DNA from: Phanerodontia chrysosporium
Lineage: Eukaryota > Basidiomycota > Agaricomycetes > Polyporales > Phanerochaetaceae
Assembly (NCBI GenBank): GCA_001910725.1
Contig: MJGA01000033.1
Location: 209,894-273,893, forward strand
Length of the DNA stretch: 64,000 nucleotides
Reading direction: 5' to 3'
This document shows positions 40,285 through 51,004 of this stretch, one piece after another; positions within the stretch are counted from its first letter, which is position 1; each line of letters begins with the position of its first letter. The notes under the pieces were generated by a model. That model was given only the letters and a program-made list of their open reading frames with translations. It ran no database searches and was not told the DNA's origin. Both the position numbers and the translations under genes were made by a program.

Positions 40285-42018
40285 ATGTCTGGAGGTCGCC
40301 TCCAGCTACCCAGCGATTTCTCGTCGCTTGCCACGGATTGGAGACGTTCCGATGAAATCACCGCAGAGTTAGAGACCTATCTCTGTGACTTCAAGCGATA
40401 TCGCAATGAATTGCTGCCCATCTCTCAGATCCCCGACGATATACTCGTAGGGGTTTTTCGCAAGCTACTCTATTTGCACGACACCCCTGCCTCTTTGGCC
40501 AATCACAGCTACTACAGTAGCCCGTACCGTGTCGACTTCGAAGGAGCACACCAATCTCTCATTTCTGTCAGCCGCGTATGCAGCCGATGGCGCAGGGTAG
40601 CCACTGGTACTGGCTCTCTTTGGACGCAGATATTTCTGACGAATGATGTCCGCCTAGCAGCGTATCTTGAACGGTCTGCAGGTGCCATGCTTACCTTCGG
40701 ACTAGTTCATAATCGTCGTTTGCCATATATGAAGACCAAGGACTTCCAGATGGTTTTCAAGGACCTTGCCGACCGTGTACGCGCTGCATACCACGTTCGC
40801 ATCGACGGTCCGGCCAACAAGTTCTTCTCCACCACATTTGCCCAGGATCGGTTGTGTCTGCCTCATGCGGAGTCACTAGACATCTCGTTCCAAGAAGTGG
40901 CGAACGCAGCTCCCGCCCTCGCACAGCTTGACATGCCTCGTCTCAAGTTTTTGTTCTGTGAAAGTGTTCCTCATAGCCTTATCTTCCGCTGGGCGCAGCC
41001 GACGCTCACCCACCTCCATGCTCTCGGAATCTCGCGACCGGTCTCCATCGCCGATTGGAGAGACTTGTTGTCTGGTCTCCCGAAACTTGAGGAGCTACAT
41101 CTGGAGGCCAATCTCACTCTAGAGCAGCCTCATGCTCAAACGACACTCGGCGATCGAGTACGCCTTCCCAAACTGTGTCAGGTCAAGCTCATTGACGGCA
41201 GCTCTCGCAATCATGCGACTGTACCAGCGTCATTCGCATACCTCCTCAACTCTTTCACCTGCTCTCCTGAAGCAGATGTTACCCTCGAGGCGCACTCCGC
41301 GGCCGACTGGCTTGCTTGGTTAGACAGCTGCGAAGTATTCCTCTCGACCATTCCACATGTCTTTCCTGAACCTACCATGTGTGCAGCGAGCCAGCCTCGA
41401 GCATTACGCATCACCTTCATACACCACAATAAACCCCTCTTCACTTTAGAAACGTCCAGCTCAGATACCGAGGTCGCCGCCGCTCCCTGCACACTTCGCG
41501 CCACCGTTCGCCTCCCATCGGAGTTCGACTGCGCGCCGCGAGATGGCTGGCAGAGGCTGTTCGCGATGGCAAAAGCTTTCTGCAACTCGCAAATGCCCCA
41601 CACCCTGACAGTCTTCGGCGAGCAACATGGTACAAAGTGGAAGCGTCTGCGCACCGCGCGGTTCCTGGACGCACACACGCTCGTACTGAGTTCATGGTTC
41701 GACCGGGCCGCCACAGAGATGTTAGAGGCTTTGGCAAGGTCGAGCGCAGACTTTGCGCTTCCTGCACTGCGCCGCTTGCAGCTTGGCATCTTGCGCTCCG
41801 TGTACGGCGGAAGCACACATGAGCGGCGCTACCACTATCGGATCCTCGATGCGTTAGAGAAACTCCAGGAGAAGGGGAGCGGCCTTGAGATGTTAAATCT
41901 AGGCACTGGATGGGTGTCTGTGACAGAGGCAATTGCGAACAACGGCGACGGTCAGTACGTCGACGAACATGGTGACTACATTAGCTCTGGATCAGACACG
42001 GCGCAGTCAGCGTCCTAG
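40285..42018 (+). CDS. F-box-like protein (577 aa)
   Basis: Single-exon ORF from ATG 40285 (MSGGRLQLPSDFSSL). A helix with SDEITAELETYLCDFKRYRNELL precedes an F-box-type core (ISQIPDDILVGVFRKLLYLH, about residues 50-70), followed by the family block SLISVSRVCSRWRRVATGTGSLW. The remainder is leucine-rich with repeat-like segments (LPKLEELHLEANL, LPALRRLQLGIL), compatible with an irregular LRR-type substrate domain. Expected role: SCF adaptor. It resembles the gene at 183-1781 in architecture and is intronless like it. No frame damage seen. Confidence 0.85.
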   Translation: MSGGRLQLPSDFSSLATDWRRSDEITAELETYLCDFKRYRNELLPISQIPDDILVGVFRKLLYLHDTPASLANHSYYSSPYRVDFEGAHQSLISVSRVCSRWRRVATGTGSLWTQIFLTNDVRLAAYLERSAGAMLTFGLVHNRRLPYMKTKDFQMVFKDLADRVRAAYHVRIDGPANKFFSTTFAQDRLCLPHAESLDISFQEVANAAPALAQLDMPRLKFLFCESVPHSLIFRWAQPTLTHLHALGISRPVSIADWRDLLSGLPKLEELHLEANLTLEQPHAQTTLGDRVRLPKLCQVKLIDGSSRNHATVPASFAYLLNSFTCSPEADVTLEAHSAADWLAWLDSCEVFLSTIPHVFPEPTMCAASQPRALRITFIHHNKPLFTLETSSSDTEVAAAPCTLRATVRLPSEFDCAPRDGWQRLFAMAKAFCNSQMPHTLTVFGEQHGTKWKRLRTARFLDAHTLVLSSWFDRAATEMLEALARSSADFALPALRRLQLGILRSVYGGSTHERRYHYRILDALEKLQEKGSGLEMLNLGTGWVSVTEAIANNGDGQYVDEHGDYISSGSDTAQSAS

Positions 42019-42179
42019 CTGTCCAGTCCGGGTTGCGGGTGGCCGTGTCCTACAAACAAATGCCCTCTCGAAGATCAAGTAATGTTCATGGACTCATTTG
42101 CACACTTGTACCTCATGCAATGCAGTTCGTATGATCATCGCTGCTTCGTGACGGTATACGCAGACCTCTCACAGGGTGG
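42019..42179. other. F-box gene 3' flank
   Basis: Short non-coding spacer. Confidence 0.4.
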
Positions 42180-42832
42180 TAACTGCGGTTTTAAACTTGT
42201 GAAAACTGGTTTATTACCGGAAGACTAACCTGCAGTTTTCTTCTGATATGTTCGTCCAAAAAACAGGAATAAAGTCTGATATATTCAGTGTGATTATCGG
42301 CAGCAACTTACTGAGAGAAAACTTCAACTTTGTGTTCAGATTTGTCCCCGGTTTTTGCTGAAGATTATACCTGGCTTTATTCCTGTTTATCGCACGAAAT
42401 AACCACAAAAAAATATGGTAATATATCTCGCAAATACAGCGATTAAAATTAATGATTTCTATGTGATTTTCTACGTCCACAAACCGAGCAATCAACTCCA
42501 AACTTTTTATCGGTTTTTGTGCCTCATAAACCGGATGAAATCTGGTTATATAATGACAGTAAAACCTGCTATTTGTCCTCAGTTTTTCGTGCGAGAAAAC
42601 CGCGGACAAATACCAAGTTCAAGTTGCGGTTTTATCTGCGCTTTATTTTCCGATTTTACTGCAGAATTTTGGGAGCGAAAATGGAAGGAATGCGAGAATT
42701 TTCCATGATTTTGCACATAAACATTCAATTTTTTCGTGGATAGAACAAAATCCTGAAAAATTGTCTGGTTTTCGGGGGTAGAAGACAGTGGAAAAAAACC
42801 GTAAGAAAGCAAAGCAGAAATCGACGTAAAAT
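42180..42832. other. AT-rich block of unknown origin
   Basis: About 650 bp, clearly richer in A/T than its surroundings, with recurring CGGTTTT/AAAACCG-like words (e.g. at 42186, 42347, 42511 and 42629). ORFs here (42214-42609 minus; 42415-42743 plus) are rich in Ile/Phe/Asn/Lys codons as expected from base composition and have no motifs, so I do not call genes. Confidence 0.6.
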
Positions 42833-42926
42833 CCAGGGTGTACAGAGACTATTCAGCCTGAATCCAAGATCGTACAAAGACTAGTTAGCCTGAGTCCGGG
42901 GTCGTACCAGGACTGGTTAGCCTGGC
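42833..42926. repeat. three imperfect ~32-bp tandem repeats
   Basis: Units at 42833-42863, 42864-42895 and 42896-42926 share the pattern CC..G.TCGTAC..AGACT.GTTAGCCTG. They abut the AT-rich block. Confidence 0.7.
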
Positions 42927-43099
42927 CATACCCAGACTCTTTGTACTTCACAGTCCACTTTGCTTCACGGAATAGCCTAGGTAACCGATTATCTGGCCAT
43001 TAAGCTGCATGTTGACCTGGCCGAAGCTGATCCCCGAGAAGTCGTACGCGTAGCCCAGGCCACACTCGCATCTCGCCGCGCTATGCCATGTCAGTGCGT

Positions 43100-44050
43100 G
43101 CAAATGCAAAAGGGTAGGAGAATACACACATCATTGTGCCAGGTCGGAGTTGCCCGTTCACGTTCAAGTCTACGGCGGGGTTGCTCACCAAGCTTCTTGC
43201 CAACGATGACGACGGTCTCCTCCCCGGCGAGCGCGACGTAGTCCTTGAGCTGCGAGAAGTTCGCGCACGTATTCCCCGCGAGCCTCTCGCGCTCGAGCAC
43301 GCACACGAGTAGCTTTAGACTTGGTCGGCGGCTTGCGCAGGCAAACCATCACCGTCGTCGGCACCACGACGTCCACGGGCACCTGCACCCACTTCAGGAG
43401 CGGCGCGTCGACCTCGAGCAGCGGTGGCACAAGGTCCGGGTTGTCGAGCGGGCCGCGGACGGGGAGAAATAGAGGCGGTTGGGCTGCGCTTGCGCCTTGT
43501 CCGAAGGCGTGACGAGCCCTCCGTCCAATGACAGTTCCGTTGCTGCTGGGGTCGAGGGTGCCGACAAGGGACTGTGTCAGATAGCCGTAAACACGGCTAG
43601 GGAGAGAGGTTGCGGCTTACTCTTGTCGTAGATTGTGGGTAAGAAGACGGGCGCGTCGACTGCTAGCTTCGATCAGGGCCTTCATGCTGGCGAAAGCCGC
43701 GCGTCCTGCAGAAGTTGCGTTGCATCAGTCACGGAACATAGGCGAGATCTAGCGTGCGTACAGATGGACGGGAGGTAGAAAGTGCTGTTGCCGCAGCAGA
43801 GCTGTTTGCGCTTGAGGTATACGGGGAGCCGAGACCGTTATCAAGTGCCAAGTTATTGGGGTTCGCGCTTGGAAGGAATGTCGAGTCTGAAGGATGGAGT
43901 TTTCGCGCGTGTCGTCGTCGATGCCAGCACACACCAAAGTCGAGTGCATGCTCGACTTTGGCTCCCTCGGCGTTGGTGCCGTAAACATCGCAGCAATGCT
44001 CTTGTGCCCTGTCCAGAGCGCCATGTCAGCACCATATCTTACCCAAAGCA
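43100..44050 (-). pseudogene. possible degenerate gene, unrecognised
   Basis: Several minus-strand pieces look protein-like but sit in different frames: VFLPTIYDK (near 43630), LVGTLDPSSNGTVIGRRA (near 43560), VPPLLEVDAPLLKWVQVPVDV (near 43420) and NFSQLKDYVALAGEETVVIVG (near 43230). Some junctions could be introns, but at least one frame change near 43310 has none. I do not recognise a family. Confidence 0.3.
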
Positions 44051-44464
44051 GTCATGATTGACATACCGTACACTGTCCGTCGCGGCTGCCGTCCGTGCTT
44101 TGAACGGCCTCCGCCGTGGGTAATTATGAATGATACTCTCGCAGCGCAGACGATAAAAGCGCAGTCATTCTTAGAGGCGGTGCTTGCACCGCTGCAGGCC
44201 CATCCTCTATGGCTGCCTTCTTCCGTCTCTTCGGTGACGGCAGCGCCTCGAACGAGTCCAAAGGCTCTGGAATTCGGCCCGCGCGCCGCTTTTCCCATGC
44301 CGCCCACCCACGCCCCTGGTGCGAGGCCGTCGGTGCGGGCCCGCACGCGCGTAATCATGGTGTCGTGCGGCCGGGCTGCCGGTTGAGAGGGACTACCGGA
44401 GAGTCTGGGAGGAGTGGCGAAGGCGGCGACAGGGGTGCGTCGGGCGAGCGTCGCGTCCGGCGGG

Positions 44465-44575
44465 CGGGAGGGCCCACGGAAGGGTCCACGGAAGGGGGCA
44501 CGGAAGGGGGCACGGAAGGGGCACAGAAGGGGGCACGGAAGGGGGCACGGAAGGGGGCACAGAAGGGGGCACGAT
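44465..44575 (+). repeat. 12-bp minisatellite (GGGGGCACGGAA-like)
   Basis: About eight or nine slightly varied copies of a 12-bp G-rich unit. Length a multiple of three keeps ORFs open across it in several frames, which inflates chance ORFs. Confidence 0.85.
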
Positions 44576-44729
44576 ACGCGGCGATGGCATGTGCGACAGC
44601 ACGACAATGTCGTCATCCCACTCCTTGAGGGGGCGCGGGGACGCGGGCGCAGGCTGCTGATACAGTAAGAAAAATATCAGCATGGATTACGCAGCACTCA
44701 CAGGCAGCGCGTTCCTGTCCACAAGGGTG

Positions 44730-45212
44730 CTATTTCGTGTACTCATGCTCTACACTGATGGTTCGATAACCTCCCGAGGTTGTTCTAGACGGTGCGTCTG
44801 CACTGGACGAAGCACTTGTGCTGGACAAAAAGGGTGGTGTCTGTACAAGGGTACGAGGGGGCTTTGAGTGCGCAGGTACGACCACCGACAGGGAGCGTGC
44901 ACGCACCTTCGCTCGCGGTATCGGAGACGTCAGGGAGTTATCTTCCGTTTCTGCCACAGCAAGCTTGGGCGTTGCGGTGCGCGCAGACACAGAAGGAGTA
45001 GCCTTGACATCAAGCTCTGAGGTCGTGAGATCGGCAGCTTCGAACTTGGGAGAAGTCTGCGCAAAAAGTGCCACTCTCGACTCACCAGCCCCACGTTCCC
45101 GCTCGCGCCAAGTCCACCCTGTATGGCTAGCTGTACCCGCCACAAAGGCCGTAGCAGCGCACAGACATCTTTGCAGAGTGTGATGCAGAGCTACTCGTGA
45201 GCTCGAGAGCAA
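44730..45212 (-). other. 160-codon ORF, doubtful gene
   Basis: A frame from 45212 (MLSSSRVALHHTLQRCL) has a hydrophobic start and a Thr/Ser/Pro-rich body. There is no family match, and frames on the other strand are equally open. It lies just downstream of a CGGATT-containing upstream module (45240-45335). Confidence 0.22.
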
Positions 45213-45239
45213 CGTAGAAGCATGGTGGAAGCAGAGGCG

Positions 45240-45335
45240 AAAGAGGACTGCCTAGTCAGCCTAGCCTAGGCGCGCGCTTGGCTCCTCACACCTCAGTCCA
45301 CGTGTTGGATTGCTGTCGGATTCAGACCAGATTCG
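45240..45335. promoter_or_regulatory. upstream module 1 (CCTAGCCTAGGCGCGCGC ... CGGATT)
   Basis: CAGCCTAGCCTAGGCGCGCGC at about 45257-45277, then CGGATT at 45317 and weaker TGGATT/AGATTC copies. The same arrangement recurs at 48700-48790. Confidence 0.35.
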
Positions 45336-45599
45336 GCAGCTGCTCAATGTGATGCGTCCCCTCCGAGCCGGCGGCCTTGTGGCGTGCCGACGGATCAGGA
45401 AGAATGTGTCGTGTATTGCGGTAGACAGGTCAAGAACAGCTGATGCCAAAGCGAGAAAAGACGACATTCAGGTTGCAGGGTATGAATCTAAGGATGGGAA
45501 GCAGGTGAAACAAGCGGCGTACGCTAGGGAGACTGAGAGATCCAAGGCATTTACTTAGAGTATGATTGATGAACACACAAACCAGTTCGGTGTCGAAAG

Positions 45600-46065
45600 C
45601 TAATCCAAGAGCTCCGGCGCGATAGGGACGTGCATTATGTCCTCGCTGCGGTAATATGGTGCATATTTGTCACAAACGCAAACCTGCACGTGACACTCAG
45701 GATCGGGATGTGCTGCGCCAGGGCGTCCACCTCGATGCCATGTTGAGCTAGACCACGCTAAACTTCTATGAATGTGCAGATCATCGGTGAAACTCACGTT
45801 ATCACTACACGATATCGTCCCACAGCGTGTGCTTCACGCGCGATGTCTGAATTGTAGACAATCTCGATGATCCTCTCGCGAAGATCAGTCCGCGCGGAGT
45901 ACCATTGAGGGTCTCGGAAGACCACGTCGAAGTCGGCACTGCGCCAAACTGTTCGAGAGATACGAGGCGAAGGAAAAACCAACACTCACCCTGTTCCATC
46001 GTCCGCTTGGGCAGCGAACAAACGCGCGATGGCTGCCCTGCGCCTTCCATCGACCGATCCTGCAT
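45600..46065 (-). other. possible small gene or relic
   Basis: A protein-like segment (ADFDVVFRDPQWYSARTDLR, then ERIIEIVYNSDIAREAHAVG) lies at about 45800-45950, with a plausible upstream intron ending in GCGCAG near 45940 and downstream continuation (CHVQVCVCDKYAPYYRS) to a stop at 45600. No family recognised. Confidence 0.3.
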
Positions 46066-48954
46066 TGCTTGAGGTGTGGGGCATGCTACCTAAGGAAGGA
46101 CAGGATTGTTATGTTGAACGAGCTGCGAGTGACGAACAAGCATCAGCTGGTCCAGCGTGCACGCACGTACTCGCGCTCTCGTACCTGCGCGCGCGATCGA
46201 CGGCGGCCTGAGTACCCGACAGGCGTAGGAGTCGAGTGAAAGGGTAGGCTGGATTGTCGGGAGACGAGTGCGCGCGCAATCTTGTTCTTCTCCTCGTCTA
46301 AAGGCAGATGACAATGTGTGAGGCGAGGAAGCAGGGATGTTGGCCTGAAGACGTTCTCCACGCGAGGCCAAACGCAAATGGGGACTTACCACGGTGCTGC
46401 AGCACTTGCGCGCAGATTTACTTTGTCTGTACCGCTATTCAAGCGTTTTCTGGACGTCTGCAGCTTGCGCAGACCAGTTGGAGGGTTGAAGGTTGGGCAG
46501 ATTGAGAAAAAGCGAGAAAATAGTGATTATTACTCACCAGGCAACCCAGGGCTTTCTCTATCGCTTTTCAACACCTCTCAGCACTTGGACCTAGCTTACA
46601 GCCTCTTAGTCCCTTCACAGGGCCAGGGTTTGAGGAGAGCCGTTGAGCAGGTGAGGAGAGAGGGAAGAGGCAGCGCGAGAACGGCGCCCAATCGAGCGCC
46701 AAACTTCGAGAAGGCAGGCGTTGCGGCCGTATGGGTCTCACCGGCACGGAAAGCCCTCAGGCAGTATAGAAAATGAGATAAACAACTAGCGTTGGGTAGA
46801 CGTTTCGTGGTTGTGGTCGAGGCAACTGCTCGAGGAGCCCGATGTTTATCTTTCAGTGCTTGCGCACAGCCGTTCTAGAGCTAGGTGGATGGGTGGAGGA
46901 GGCTGCCGCAGCCCTGGAGCTCGCCTGAGGGCAGGCTCACCGCCAGACTCACTATCAATCTTCAACGGCTCGTCAGGGGTGCCCCTCCCCGTCTACTACA
47001 GTTTGGAGTTAGCGGCTAGGCTGCATTGACGCGAAAAAGACTCACCATCCGCGAGGACATGGACGGCATCTGTTGCACAGAGGCGCTCAGCGCTTCACCC
47101 TGGTGGCTGCTGCAACACTGTTGCCTCCACCGCTCGCGCCCTGAGCGGCGGGCAGAGGTATAGCCTCCTTAGCCCCTAGGTGGCGCTCGACGGTCTCTAC
47201 CGCGATGTCCCTAGTCGATTTGGACACGGAAAGCTTGATCTCGTCCGGCTTCACTGGCTTTTCGGCCTTTGCCCGCCTTCTTGCTTTTCTTCGTCTCCAG
47301 CCTCGCTACTGCTTCGTCTCGGGAGGAGATCGCGTAGATGAGCTCTGCACTCGTCATGCTCTCGTGGAGGTAACGACGAGCCCAAGAAATGGCGCGTGCG
47401 ATGGAGGACGTCGCGCTTGACCCTCCCCGGCGCGAGCCCCGAATTCGCCTCAATGAGCAGCGCGGGCGACGTGAGTGCGTTGCTGACGACGAGGCAAGGG
47501 CTAGGGCGGCGTGGGCGCAGCAACAACGACGAACGATACACGGCGGTGCAGGCAAAATGACTGTATTAGCATCCGACGGCCGAATCCCTGGAGAACGACG
47601 TCGAAAACCATGCGAGCTGGCGGCAGGCTTGCACCTCGTATCGGCACCTCAGAGTCCACGGTTTACGGGACGCGATGCGACGTTGAGGCTGCATGGTGGG
47701 CGGCAGAGGCGACAGCAAAACTTGCGCAGCAACACGGGTGGCAGTGTGATGGCCGCGGCGCGCGCAAGAGGGCGAACTGTCGGGCGGTAAGCGTCGCGCA
47801 TTCAGGAGCATTGTCACCAGTCGGACTCACCTCACCCGTTGTCTGCTGTAGCGAAGCCCCTCGTGCTTGTCGTCTCGCTTGTCTGCACGTCAGTAGGTGA
47901 CACTCCGGCCCTGCTCCTCCCCAAACTCAGCAGGCCATGCGCGCACGCTGAAGGTTTCCGCGAACCAGATGACTGCTACCTTTTGTCTTCGTGTCTGCTC
48001 CTGAGAAAGGTGTGTCAGTGCCAGACGGGTGTACAGGAGCAGTTGAAAAAACAGGCGATGAGAAGACCTTGTCCAGATGCTGTGCCTTGACATAGTTACA
48101 ATTGAGATTTACAACGGCGAGGCGACATGCATGCTCAACGTTTGGCATCGTGCCCTCGTTCATGTTCTATAGCCCAGGCCGCAGCGGGTCGGTGGTCTAT
48201 CGGACCACGCCTTGGCGACTCTACAGGGGGCCATGGACTCAATTCATCGCTCTGGAAGTCGAATCTCAAACTTGCATTGCAGGTAAGATACAGTTTTCGC
48301 GTACAGCAGGCCAGGACGGCAGTGGTGGTGACTCTATGGAATACCTGAAGCCTACGTAGATCAGTGAGTTGCACACGCCAAACTGGGGACTGAATATACC
48401 TGGATGGCGTCCTCATCCAAACTGAGGACATCATCCCCTTCTCGAGTCTGCTCTTCTTCCCTTCGCGGCAGGACAACAAGAGCGGATGCACGATCAACTC
48501 TCGAGCGAAAAGCAGGTGTGGCAATGTAAAGGTCGTCAATCGAGCCACAGCCCTACTCGCGTAAGCTAGCTGACCAGCATTGTATGGGCGCGGATGATAC
48601 TTGCCGGGAAATTTGGAGACCGCGCTTGAAACACCAAGATACTCGAGAGCGAGCTGGGACTACGAGTAACGACGGTGACGGCGGAGACGAAAGACCTGCA
48701 TCAGCCTAGTCTAGGCGCGCGCCTAAATCCCACGTAAGCGGATTGTGCCCGGATTGAAGACAAACGCCGTTTCGGATTCAGCCCGGATTCAAAACAGTCT
48801 CCCTAGCCTGACGCCGGAGACCGCGGAGTGCTGATCCAGTGTAGGGCGTTTGCACGCGCAAGGATAAATCCAAACACCGAGATGCAACATTTTCCTTCAC
48901 CGTCGTAATGCAGGACACCAGGGCTTGAGGCAGAATCAATGTTGGTACTGTACA
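46066..48954. other. gene-poor region, no supported gene
   Basis: Many overlapping ORFs on both strands have no recognised motif. The only protein-like hint is a minus-strand helix (RAISWARRYLHESMTSAELI, then KKSKKAGKGRK) near 47211-47400, which could be a fragment of a transposase tail. A CGGATT module lies at 48700-48790. Confidence 0.4.
48700..48790. promoter_or_regulatory. upstream module 2 with 11-bp-phased CGGATT sites
   Basis: CAGCCTAGTCTAGGCGCGCGC at about 48702-48722 is followed by CGGATT at 48739, 48750, 48773 and 48784; two pairs are spaced exactly 11 bp. The preceding ~90 bp also resemble the sequence before module 1. Confidence 0.45.
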
Positions 48955-51004
48955 TCACACTAGGTTAATGCATACCCCTGGAGGGCGGGGGTCTCTGACC
49001 ACTGGTATAGGCTGCCCGCTTGCCAGTATGCTATTAGGAATTCCCATATTTAGCGCTGCGCAGATAGAATTGGAACCGTAGGGCTTGATGGTTTCGAGAT
49101 CATAGTTAGGCGTAGAGGTTTCTTCCAACCACTCGTGGGACAAGGCTTGTGCGACGCCGAGGCGATCCTTCGGGAACCATGCAAGAAGCTTGGAAATGAA
49201 ATCCTTAGCTGATGAAAAGTCTCGTGAGAAGTATGAAGCACTGAAGACGAAGCACAACCCACCACACTCGCTGAGAGTCGGGTAGAGGCTGGGAGCTCCC
49301 GTACGACCATCGCGTCCCACACCCAAGTTGTCAACATCAACACAAGCCTCATCCCAAGGTAGTTTCCCGGTGATTCTGAACCGTGTGAATGCATGGTGAT
49401 CACTGAAAGAGATGCTACTCACATATTATAAACGGCGACGCCCAAAGAAAATGCATCTGCCAAATAGCTGTAATGCTGACTGCTTGAATAGCCGCAGAGT
49501 GTGACTTCAGGTGCAGCGAACGGTATAGTTCCACAGGGTGTCTGCGCGGATCTCAATGCTAGATTAAGCCGTCAGAGCAACTCGGATCTTACCTGTAGCG
49601 CAGTGGTGCCGTTCACTCTCCGAGCTAGTCCAAAGTCGGACAGCTTTATTAGGAGAGGATTGTGGCAGAAAACGAGCATGTTCTGTCAATCGTTGAGTGA
49701 TGATCACAGCTAGGCTGCCGGCGGTAGGGCGTACTCCGGGCTTCACATCTCTGTGCATTATCCCCTGCGCATGCAGGTATCGTAAGCCCTCGCAGGCTTG
49801 TTTGCCTATCACTTTTGCTGTCACTTCACCTGGAGCTAACGTTAGATGGGACGGTGGTCGTATGATACGCATATTCACACCTAAGCCACTGTCCCCGATG
49901 AGCCGGGAAACGTCCGACAGAGCTTTATCCATGATAATGTCTGCAACATCGGATTAGTCGTGACGGTAATACATCCTCCGCTTCGGCGCGACCTACATGA
50001 AGCGAATACATCGCTGAAGATTGCGCGTAACTTGACAATATGTTTCTGATAGGTCTCATATCGTAACGTCTACTGCAGATGAGCTAAGAGAGGCGTACGT
50101 GGTCAAGGTTCTTGAGAACCTCAAATTCTTTCCTGCCATCGTTGTATAGCCGGCCAGAGACTAGCTCGTTTCTCGTGATTTTGATCGCAACTTGTTCCCC
50201 CGTCTTTCGAGTGATCGCGGAGATCACTTGGCCACTTGCCCCCTGGCCTATACTATTGCTTGCTGTCATCGTCGGGAACACAAAGCGAGGTTGTTGCCCA
50301 GTACCTTATTCCTAACTTGAAAAGAGAATAAACCTAAACGGTTCAGCTCAACTGGGGAACCGGGTCGCAAAGGATGTACGGAAACTCACAGTGCCAGGCT
50401 GAAAGAGGTAAAAAACACATGCTCATGTACGGGTTCAGTTAGAATGGAGAAAACCCAAGGCGACAAATGCTTACATAGAGCGTCTGGACCTAAACCACCA
50501 AATGTCACCCGTGATCCATTGCAGATACGTGAGCCGGGAAGGTCGCATGCCGCAGGTTCCCCGTCAATCTAGAACTGAGTATCTAGATAATATGAAGGAG
50601 GAAAGGGACTCACGAAGGTGCCAAACTCGCTGAGATTGCGCACGAAAACCTTGAATTGCTTGTATCCAGGAGCAGGTTCGACAAGTTGTGCGAGAAAAAT
50701 GCAGTGTACAGGGCCTATTCAGCGAATTGAGGTCAGAGGACTGGTACACCTGGTGAGTGGACCGGGCTCAACTCAGATTGGTGCAGTCCCGAAAGCGGAC
50801 TTGACATTGTCTTGCATCACTGCCTAGCCTGAATTCTGTGTCGGAAGGCAAGTAGATAGTAAGCTCCACTTTTGAATTGAGGGAGACCAGTTTGCCTGCG
50901 AGAGCAGGACGTTCAGCAACTTGGGTTGTACTAGCCGACATTTGGTGATATAGAGTGAGAGTACGCGTGGTTGCCAGAGCATTAAATAACATACTGTAAG
51001 CCAC
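48955..51004 (-). CDS. divergent FHA-domain Ser/Thr kinase (Chk2-like paralogue)
   Basis: Multi-exon minus-strand gene; exon borders partly resolved. FHA part: GKLVSLNSKVELTIYLPSD and EFRLGSDARQ (about 50830-50930), then FVRNLSEFGTF|IDGEPA and NGSRVTFGG (about 50480-50650). Kinase: SIGQGASGQV and QVAIKI (50180-50280), YLHAQGIMHRDVKPG followed after an intron by NMLVFCHNPLLIKLSDFGLA (about 49620-49770), CGTIPFAAPEV, LADAFSLGVAVYN, KLPWDEA and DFISKLLAWFPKDRL, ending at 48955. Lys, HRD, DFG and APE elements remain, but HRDVKPEN reads HRDVKPGN. Introns are frequent, as in the kinase at 29454. It is probably a fast-evolving duplicate; activity is uncertain. The 5' end may extend beyond 51004. Confidence 0.62.

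Noticed and set aside
42214..42609. 131-codon minus ORF in the AT-rich block
   Set aside because: Ile/Asn/Phe-rich translation reflects base composition; no motif, no splice context, other frames equally open.
44054..44628. Plus-strand ORFs of 110-139 codons across the minisatellite
   Set aside because: They are kept open by a 12-bp repeat unit and lack any motif.
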